From Mytilus galloprovincialis (Eukaryota; Mollusca; Bivalvia; Mytilida; Mytilidae), in contig NC_134847.1 in the NCBI RefSeq assembly GCF_965363235.1, forward strand, positions 51,584,805 through 51,648,804: a stretch of DNA of 64,000 bases, read 5' to 3'. Shown here one piece after another: positions 55,640-64,000 of this stretch. Within the stretch, counting starts at the first letter, position 1. Every line of letters begins with the position of its first letter. Both the position numbers and the translations under genes were made by a program. The notes under the pieces are model-generated. The model ran no database searches. It saw only the letters and a program-made list of their open reading frames with translations, and was not told where the DNA came from.

Positions 55640-56315
55640 TATACGCCCGTTTACGGGACGTATTATGGTATACCATTGTCCGTAAACATGTCGGACTTAT
55701 TCTCAAAAACGCTTTAAGCAATTTGCATAACACTTTGGTGATTTGTTTATATTTATTGACAAATGCTCCCTTTCGTTTTTTTATTTAATTTTAGATTTTA
55801 CGTTTCCGAGTTGTGGGGTTTTGTTCATCAAAAGTGAAAAGTGGATTTTCCAGTTTTCGGACAATAATTCAAGAATGCTTTCACCAACTTGCAAGAATTT
55901 TTGGTGAATTGTTTATATCTATTGACATGAGCTCCCTTTTGATTTTTATGAATTTTAGATTTAACGTTTCCGGGTTGCAGGGTTTTATTCATAAAAAAGG
56001 GGAATTTTCCAGTTTTCAAACAATAACTCAAAAATTCTTTCAGCAGTTCTCATGAAACTTTGGTGATTTTGTTTATATCTATTGATGTAAGCTCCCTTTA
56101 GAATTTTATAAATTTTACATTTCCGAGTTTTATTCATAAAAAAAAGAGTGATTTTCCAGTTTTCGGACAATAACTCAAAAATATGCTTTCAGCAATTTTC
56201 ATGAAACGGTGGTGAATTGTTTATATCTATTGATGTGAGCTTCTATTTTATTTTCATAAATTTCAAATATTCTTTGAAAATGTGACGAGCGTATCATGCG
56301 CTCATGGCGCAGTTG
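55640..56315 (-). repeat. Repeat family F4: tandem units with terminal hairpin
   Basis: On the minus strand it starts with GCGCATGATACGCTCGTC, has about three units of roughly 170 bp (shared words TTTTCCAGTTTTCGGACAAT and TTTATATCTATTGA on plus), then a hairpin ACGTCCCGTAAACGGGCGTA. ATACGC near the 5' end is complementary to GCGTAT at the 3' end. Confidence 0.7.
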
Positions 56316-56319
56316 TTGA

Positions 56320-58410
56320 TTTGTTATATAATAAGATAGTTTTTATTTTAGCTCGAAAAAGCTAGCCATATCCTTTTTATAGTTGATGCCTAAGTCTATT
56401 TTAATAGCTCGATGGCAAAGATCAACCAAATCAATTTAATTCGTATGTATTTTTAAATCAGAAAAACATGATAATAAAAAAAGAAGCGTAAATAATTACT
56501 CCCCGTTTAAATCAATTACATAGGAATTTTAAACTAACCTAAATTTATCAAGACACGCAAAAGGAGATGAGCCTTTTCAAACAACTTACAGTAATTGAAA
56601 ATTAAATATTTCTTTGATAGATTTATGATAAGGTGTTTCAGAATAAGATTTGATTTAATCCGGGTGATGTACGTATACTTTGTAAATACGTAAATGGAGA
56701 CACCATAAATCTTATATACAAAGTTGGTCCTGTTAGATAAGATTTTTCAATTTGATTTCATATACTTAGGAGGTATGTAATGGTCATTGGATTTATCAAC
56801 ACTGATTGCATGCTGTTTTTAGAGATGGGATATTGACTCCATAGCAATTGTAATGGTAAGAGCAGCTTCATTTTAGTATAGTTTGTTGTACGAAAAAAAG
56901 TGTGGCTGAAATTGTGAAAAAAAACTTTCATTATCTTATTCCCCTTCACCTCTTTCCTTTTTAGACGAAATCGGCCTGAATGCAAAATATGATATTAAAA
57001 TCTTTTCGTCAAGGGATGATTATTTTTTTCTCGAAAGTTCACCGAAAATTCTAGTTATTTTTTAGTGGCACCGAAATATTCACAAATCTGAGATTTTTGT
57101 TGCTGCTTTTACAGGTAACATATCATAACCATATCAAAGACCTACACGGTTTGCGGAAGTATTTAGAATGAAATTAATATTTACAATAAACTGATAAACT
57201 AAACAACATATTTGAATATGTATACGAATTGTGGATGGTAATCATATACCAATATTTACAGTGGACATTATGACGGCGATTTCACACACCCATATAAGAT
57301 GGAAGTTAACGAACGGTAGTATATTCTATACAATATAGTTAAAATTGGATAAAAGTCTTGAATTTTATTTTTTTCATAAATGTGCCTGGCTAAAATCGTG
57401 GTTGTCGTGTGCCATATCTTAATACTTTTTGTCTGCGTTACCTCACCATTTGAGTCAATTTTTTATTAATCGTGTTTTGAATGTACTTTTTTTCTTGTAC
57501 TGGGCTTGCTCAAGTTTACGTTTGTGTACGTTACATTCTAAACCGTTGTTATAGAGTTTATGCTTTTCGGATGTCAGTTTTATGTTGAGATAATGTACCA
57601 AAGTATAATATACCCTTTTTATAAGTTTGTTAGAGAATAATAGGGGGAAGATAAAACGTAAAAAAATAGAAACCTCATCAATGTTTTTTTTTAATTTCTA
57701 AATTTTCTTTTTCTTGTAATTTTGTGATTTTGTTTTGATGACAGTTCTCTTGTAGTCTCTGTAAAATTAATTCACATCCTTTTGCATTGGACTTTTGTTG
57801 AGCATAGCCTGACATGTAGCCTACATATAGACGACATATACGCATTTCTATTGTCAATTGCTAGTATGAAAAAATGTATTGACCCCTGATCCCTAGATTT
57901 TGTTCGTTTTCTATATCGTTTGATTTATGTATTATTGACATAAAGTAAACGTGCACCATCTTTTATTCATATCGTTAATCTATGCATATTTTTTTCTGTA
58001 CATGTGCTGTCGTGGTCAGGACAGGAACCTGAGAAAAATAGATGTTATCTCTAATCGACTACTTTTTAGTTTAAAACCAGACAAATAAGCTAAAATATAA
58101 AGAAAAATCATCAGAATGTGAACTAGATTATGATTCAAGATAAATAGTGACAAGAGACTAAACAGTAACAACATGTGCATACGTCACTCGCCCTCCCCTT
58201 AAATTGTAGCTAGTAAATACTTGTTGAATCATAAATAGTCATTATAGGTTAATTGCACTTGAACTTTTATTGGTATTAAATGTTAATAAAACTGTCTAAC
58301 CTTCTTCACCTGACACGAACTTACCTGTAATATCCCATTTTAAGTGAAAACCAAAACATTAGTTACAAAAGTATACCAACCACACGCCCATTTACCGACT
58401 ATTGTCACGA
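56320..58410. other. Intergenic, nothing recognised
   Basis: AT-rich single-copy-looking DNA, with no motif-bearing ORF. Confidence 0.45.
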
Positions 58411-58414
58411 TAAA

Positions 58415-60112
58415 CACAATATGATCGTCTTACGGTACGGCAGATACAATATGATCGACAATCGGAACGGCAGATACAATATGATCTGTTATCAGTTCAA
58501 AAGATATAATATGATCGGTTATCAGAACGGCAGATACAATAATTATGATCGGTTATCGGTACGGAAGATACAATATGATCGGTTATCGGTACGGAAGATA
58601 CAATATGATCAGTTATCGGAACGGAAGATACAATATGATTGGCTATCGGTACGGAAGATACAATATAATGATCGTCTATCGACACGGTGTATACAACTTG
58701 ATCGACAATCGGAACGGCACATGCGCTATGATCTGTTATCAGTACAAAAGATACAATATGATCGCTTATCAGCACGGCAGATTCAATATGATCGAAAATC
58801 TGAACGGCAGATACACTATAATTGACTATCGTTATGACAGATCCACTACGATTGGCTATCGTACGGCAGATACAAAATGATTGGTTATCGGTACGGTTGT
58901 TACACTATAGTTGACTATCGGTACGACAGATACACTATGATCGGCTATTGGTACGGCAGATACAAAATGATCTGTTATCAGTACAAAAGATACAATATGA
59001 TCGGTTATCAGTACGGCAGATACAATATGATCGGTTATATATTAGCACGGCAGATACAATATGATCGATAATCTGAACGGCATATACACTATAATTGACT
59101 ATCGTTATGACAGATACACTACAATCGGCTATCGGTACAACAGATTCAAAATGATTGGCTATCGGTACGGATGTTACACTATAGTTGACTATCGGTACGA
59201 CAGATACACTACGATCGGCTATCGGTACGGCAGATACAAAATGATTGGCTATCGGTACGGTTGTAACACTATAGTTAATTATCGGTACAACAGATACACT
59301 ATAGTTGACTATCGGTATGACAGATATACTACGATCGGCTATCGGTACGGCAGATACAAAATGATTGGCTATCGGTACGGTTGTTACACTATAATATGCT
59401 ATCGGTAGATATATTATGATCGGTAATCGGTATGAAAGATACAATATTATTGGTATCGGTATGACAGATATACTATGATTGGTAATAGATACAGCAGATA
59501 CAACATGATCATCTATCAGTACGATTGATCGGTTTACGGTAGGAAAGATAGATACAATATGATCGGTTATCGGTACGGCATATACAATGTAATCGACTAT
59601 CGGTACGACATATACAACATAATCGGTTATCAGTACGGCAGATACAATATGATCGGTACTCAGCACGGCAGATACAATATGATCGGTTATCAGAACAACA
59701 GATACAATATGATCGGCTAAAAGTACAGCAGATACAATATGATCGGCTATCGGTATGGAATATACAATATGATCGGTTATCAGTACGTCAGATACAATAT
59801 GATCGGTTATCAGTACGGTTGATATAGTATGATCAGCTATTGGTATGAAATATACAATATGATCAATTATCGGTTCGGAAGATACAATATGATCGGCTAT
59901 CAGAACAACAGATACAATATGATCGGCTATCAGTACGGCAGATACAATATGATCGGTTATCAGAACGACAGATACAATATGATCGGCTATCAGTACGGCA
60001 GATACAATATGATCGGCTATCAGTACGGCAGATACAATATGATCGGCAATCAGTACGGTTGATACAGTATGATCGGCTATCGGTATGAAATATACAATAT
60101 GATCGATTATTA
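58415..60112 (+). repeat. 30-bp minisatellite, main block
   Basis: Roughly 56 units of consensus GATACAATATGATCGGTTAT plus CGGTACGGCA (30 bp). Variants (ACACTATAGTTGACTATCGG) form a sub-block at about 58800-59400. Since 30 is a multiple of three and units lack stops in several frames, open frames up to 243 codons appear on both strands. Confidence 0.95.
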
Positions 60113-60712
60113 AATGATATGAGCAAATAAGCCCTAATACGGATAAATCAGCATATGCAATACTAAAAACGTTCCACTGTCGATATAAATCAAGATTTAA
60201 TATTGCTCTTCAAACAGGGCCAATACGGAAAAAAACAGGGCCAATACAGAAAAAAGCGTGAAAAAAGCCGTATTAGCCCTAGGCTAATACAGGACGTTCA
60301 CTTCCGGTTTTCAATTTTCTAACGCCATTACTTAACTCTGGAAGTATCTTTATGCATAAAAACATTGGTATAATATTTTTTAAATTAAAGTCATAAAATA
60401 AACAGGTTAAATGATGTGCAATGTTTTGTAATGTCTTAAAGTTTTGAAACGGAAAAAACAGGGCCAATACAGAAAAAAACGGGAAAAAAGCTGTATTGGC
60501 CCATGGGCTAATACGGGACGTTCACTTCCGGTTTTTAATTCTCTTATAATCATTTAATAAAAGTGTTATGAACTGGCTGTTTCTGTATTGGCACTGGTAT
60601 AGATTCTCGGTCAGCTGTATTGGCCCTCGACCCTACGGGTCTCGAGGCCAATACAGCAAACCTTGAATCTATACCAGTGCCAATACAGAAACAGCCAGTT
60701 AATAACACTATA
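60113..60712. mobile_element. 600-bp insertion splitting the minisatellite
   Basis: Non-minisatellite DNA inside the array. It holds a duplicated segment (60229-60318 and 60450-60545, sharing AACAGGGCCAATACAGAAAA and GACGTTCACTTCCGGTTTT) and a terminal palindrome at 60563-60708. Class unknown. Confidence 0.65.
60563..60708. repeat. Near-perfect palindrome
   Basis: Arms of about 70 bases centred near 60636 (CTCGACCCTACGGGTCTCGAG). Left GTTATGAACTGGCTGTTTCT pairs with AGAAACAGCCAGTTAATAAC. Confidence 0.9.
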
Positions 60713-60960
60713 TTATTGGTACGGAAGATACAATATGATCGGCTATCAGAACGACAGATACAATATGATCGGCTATCAGCACGGCAGATACAATATGATC
60801 GGCTATCGGTGCGGCAGATACAATATGATCGGCTATCGGCACGGCAGATACAAAATAATCGACAATCGATACAACAGATACACTAAGCTCGGTTCTAAGT
60901 ACGGCAGATACAAAATGATCGGCTATCGGTACAGTTGATACACTAGAACGGATATCAGTA
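60713..60960 (+). repeat. 30-bp minisatellite, distal block
   Basis: Eight further units of the same consensus on the far side of the insertion. Confidence 0.9.
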
Positions 60961-61397
60961 GAATTATTCAATACGCTAACTACGCAAGTCATTGACTGAT
61001 AGAATTATCAACTAAACTAACAAACGTATAAAATGATGTAAAAGATACATATATATGAATATAATAATGTTTAATTTCAAATTGGGTAGCACAATTAACA
61101 CCCAATTATAGGCAAACAAAATGTTGGTCAATGACCAAAGACATTAACGCACAGCGAACACGGCTGGACTTTATAGCAATGTACTCGTATTTATACCACA
61201 ATGTTAAATGAAGCTGAATGAAACTATGCGATTTTAATAGGATTTATCCCAACGAACCTTTAATATTACATGTACACCCAATCAAATGTTTGACAGATGA
61301 CAAGTTGAACGATTTTTGTATACATCGTGTTAAGTATGTATAACAGATGTTATTTTTGTAGCAAACAACGTCATCAGTAAATATTATAAAGAAGATA

Positions 61398-61550
61398 ATG
61401 GGTTGTGGAACTTCTATTAATTCTGTTGTGCCTTTACAATATTTCGAAAACGCTAACGGAAGTGCATTGAGGATTAACTGTCCTGGCAGCGACATTTTAG
61501 ATTATGTATCAGCAGACGAGATTAAAGAGGCTGATGAACGGGTTGAACAG
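61398..61550 (+). CDS. First coding exon of an unidentified protein with MGCGTS N-terminus
   Basis: ATG at 61398, 51 codons, phase-0 donor GAACAG|GTAAAT. The protein starts MGCGTSINSVVPLQYFENAN and ends ...ADEIKEADERVEQ. Met-Gly-Cys with Ser at position 6 fits the N-myristoylation consensus, with Cys3 a likely palmitoylation site, so membrane anchoring of the product is plausible. A possible 5'UTR acceptor (TATTTTTGTAG, to 61361) lies upstream. Later exons are beyond the window, and I do not recognise the family. The codons run on past the donor to a stop at 61583, so a 61-residue single-exon peptide is the alternative. Confidence 0.6.
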
Positions 61551-61559
61551 GTAAATAAA

Positions 61560-62390
61560 AGTACAAGTAATCTGCATATGTAAACACAGTGACATCATTC
61601 AAAAGATGGCGTAACAGGAAAGGCGGGGTAGGTGAGTTCGTCTCTCTACCCCCCCCCCCCCACCCCCCCCCAAAAAAAAACCCAAACAAAAACAAAATAA
61701 ATAAAGAGAAATAAAAAGTTTAGGATTCGATCTGTAGTAAATACTGAAATTGGCCTTGAATTCCTAACTGATGCTTACTATCACAGTTTAAAAAACTATT
61801 ACAAACAACTGGTCAAGCCCGCGCAGTACTACGGTTGGTTAATTCCATGTCCTTTTGTTTCCAGTTGATGTTGTATGATTACCAATGAGAAAACTTTCCA
61901 TCAGAGACAAAATGACGTAGACATTAACAACTATTAGTCATCCTGGAGAGTGTTTCTCAGCAATTGTCGTAGGTTGGTTTCTGAAATATTTGCTTTTCGT
62001 TTATAGTTTAAACTTTTATGTCGAACTGCAACTTCTGTCGCAGAAAGCTCGACACAGGAAATGATCCGGGGGCGGCGGGATGGCGTTAACAAACTTCTTA
62101 AAAGCTAAATATCTTCGCAGGTATACGAACTGGATACTTCATTATTTGTATACATATAGATGCCCAATGTATGGAGTTTCCGTCTGTCATATGCATGTCT
62201 TTTGTCCTTGACCTCATTTTCATGGTTTAGTGATTACTTGAAAAAAATTAGATTTTAATTATTCTTATTTTCATTATCATGAGTAATAGGCTAACTATAT
62301 TTGGTATACATATATATGTGTACGTTGCAAGGTCATCGTGCACGTCCGGCAGTTTTCACTTGACCTCGAACTAATTTATGGAAAAATAAA
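61560..62390. other. Intron or intergenic, nothing recognised
   Basis: C-run at 61649-61669 followed by A-run; otherwise unremarkable. Confidence 0.4.
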
Positions 62391-62394
62391 GAAG

Positions 62395-62645
62395 CCTTTT
62401 TGCACCTGTCGTAAGTCAGGAGCATCTGGGCTTTTTTTTTAGTCTTGAATGATTTATAATTAATGTTTATTATTTACATTTCGGAGTTTAGTATGACGTT
62501 CAATATCACTGAACCTGTACATATTTTTTTGAGGGGCCAGCTGAAGCACGCCTCCGGATGTGGGATTTTTTCGCTGTATCGAAGACCGTTTCTGCTTTTC
62601 GGTCGGGTTGTTGACACATTCTCCATTTCCATTCTCAATTTCAAT
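62395..62645 (-). repeat. Interspersed repeat R3, copy c
   Basis: GGGGCCAGCTGAAGCACGCC, TCCGGATGTGGGATTTTTTC and TCCATTTCCATTCTCAATTT: the inverse of 63257-63410. Confidence 0.75.
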
Positions 62646-63256
62646 GTTAAATTTTTCGTGGTCTAGTCCATATCTCAGATATAATCAATAGTTCTACTAT
62701 ATTTTCTTCTCTGTCAAAAGAGACATTTGTGAAATGATTTTTCGTATTTTAGAACGATTGCAGTATGATTAATGGATTATTAATGATTTTTTAATGTGAA
62801 TTTAAGATTTATAAAACTTTTAAAAATAGTTTACACTCACGAAATTTACGTCAATTAACTCTTATTTATATCTTGACTGTATTTAAATTAACGTTTATGT
62901 TAAATTAAAGAAGTATTTAAAATGGATTTCACATATTTAGTTGCAATTAAAAAATCATCAAATTGTTTAACTCACGTTGCAAATTAGAATAAATGAATTA
63001 ACGGAAAAAAAAACTATTTTGGTAATAGTTACCCAAGTGCATTAATATTGTGCCTCTTACAAAACATAACATTTTTCTAGATATAAGGATTTTCTACCTC
63101 AGGACTATATTACCATAGCTGTATTTGGAAAAAAAACATTCGGAGTTTTGGGTCATAAATGCTCTTTAACTCCGTACTTTATTTGGCTCATGAACTTACA
63201 TAGAATACACGCCGAAGGGTTTATATGGATATTAAGAATATATATATATGGTACAT

Positions 63257-63410
63257 AAAATTGAGAATGGAAATGGGGAATGTGTCAAAGAGACAACAAC
63301 TCGACCAAATAAAAAACAACAGCAGAGGGTCACCAACAGGTCTTCAATGTAGCGAGAAATTCCCGCACCCGGAGGTGTCCTTCAGCTGGCCCCATAACAA
63401 ATATATACTA
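63257..63410 (+). repeat. Interspersed repeat R3, copy d
   Basis: AAATTGAGAATGGAAATGGG, then GAATGTGTCAAAGAGACAAC and CACCCGGAGGTGTCCTTCAG. The 64-residue open frame here is not a gene. Confidence 0.75.
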
Positions 63411-64000
63411 GTCCAGTGATAATGAACGCCATACTAATTTCCAAATTGTACACAAGAAACTAAAATTAAAATAATACAAGACTAACAAAGGCCAGAGGCT
63501 CCTGACTTGGGACAGGCGCAAAAATGCGGCGGGGTTAAACATGTTTGTGAGATCTCAACCCTCCCCCTATACCTCTAACCAATGTAGTAAAGTAAACGCA
63601 TAACAATACGCACATTAAAATTCAGTTCAAGAGAAATCCGAGTCTGATGTCAGAAGATGTAACCAAAGAAAATAAACAAAATGACAATAATACATAAATA
63701 ACAACAGACTACTAGCAGTTAACTGACATGCCAGCTCCAGACTTCAATTAAACTGACTGAAAGATTATGATTTCATCATATGAACATCAGGCACAATCCT
63801 TCCCGTTAGGGGTTTAGTATCATACCATCATAACATATATGAGAAGAACATAACCCGTGTCATGCCAACAACTGTTTTTAGAATAAATGTGTTTAGTTCC
63901 GATGCAAAGATCTTATCAGTGACTCAATATTAACGCCAAAATATGCAATCTTTAATGACTTGACAACAGTATCGTAATTATATCCCTTCTTAATAAGTCT
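63411..64000 (+). repeat. Unclassified long repeat R7 running off the window
   Basis: Follows R3d directly; words CAGAGGCTCCTGACTTGGGA, GGGGTTAAACATGTTTGTGA and AGTTCAAGAGAAATCCGAGT look to me like a common mussel repeat. No ORF and no second copy in the window, so this rests on recall. Confidence 0.4.

Noticed and set aside
58421-59666. Overlapping open frames of 111-243 codons on both strands
   Set aside because: All are translations of the 30-bp minisatellite. Several frames are open at once, which argues against selection on any one.
1-64000. CRISPR array, tRNA or rRNA genes, LTR retroelement, Polinton or viral copy
   Set aside because: Tandem arrays here have no spacer structure. No tRNA or rRNA cores were recognised, and no capsid, envelope, integrase or LTR pair was seen.

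Overview
This window is animal nuclear DNA. It is AT-rich, with intron-split genes, GT-AG splice sites and dense interspersed repeats. The repeat families resemble those I know from marine mussels (Mytilus and relatives), so a bivalve is the likely source; that identification is from memory, not from a search. No bacterial, organellar or CRISPR signal was seen, and no retrovirus, LTR element or Polinton was recognised.

Genes, left to right: (1) the last exon of a kinesin-14 motor gene of KIF25 type (1009-1229, +). (2) A complete ten-exon acid lipase gene on the minus strand (27898 down to 8256). All exons join in phase to a 392-residue secreted lipase with an intact Ser-Asp-His triad. (3) Divergent from it, a four-exon plus-strand gene (30836-37844) that I assembled from splice sites. 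It predicts a 211-residue secreted protein with two cysteine-rich modules and a beta-rich C-terminal domain. I do not recognise it, and it is the most gene-like novelty here. (4) A complete seven-exon gene for mitochondrial ribosomal protein L21 (43543-50887, +). (5) A first coding exon starting MGCGTS (61398-61550, +) of a gene that continues to the right.

Most of the remainder is repeats. Lipase intron 2 (about 8 kb) holds a 5'-truncated LINE that was itself hit twice by one repeat family (F1). Four families with unrelated sequence (F1-F4) share one design: a short 5' motif complementary to the end of a 3' hairpin, usually internal tandem units, usually a GACGGA-like microsatellite before the hairpin, and an A-rich end. 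The window contains near-empty sites for two insertions (F3 into repeat X, F1 into another F1); neither shows a clear target duplication. This fits non-autonomous Helitron/Helentron-like elements, but that class is inferred.

Other structures are foldback elements or MITEs (one with TTAA flanks), interlocked palindromes, a 30-bp minisatellite of about 2 kb (58.4-61.0 kb) split by a palindromic insert, and a 30/60-bp minisatellite inside the cysteine-rich gene. The lipase and cysteine-rich genes are head to head, about 2.9 kb apart. A second, decayed copy of the latter's 5' flank and start codon lies inside lipase intron 1. Stretches 24.8-26.7, 37.9-39.6, 44.0-45.3 and 56.3-58.4 kb hold nothing I can identify.
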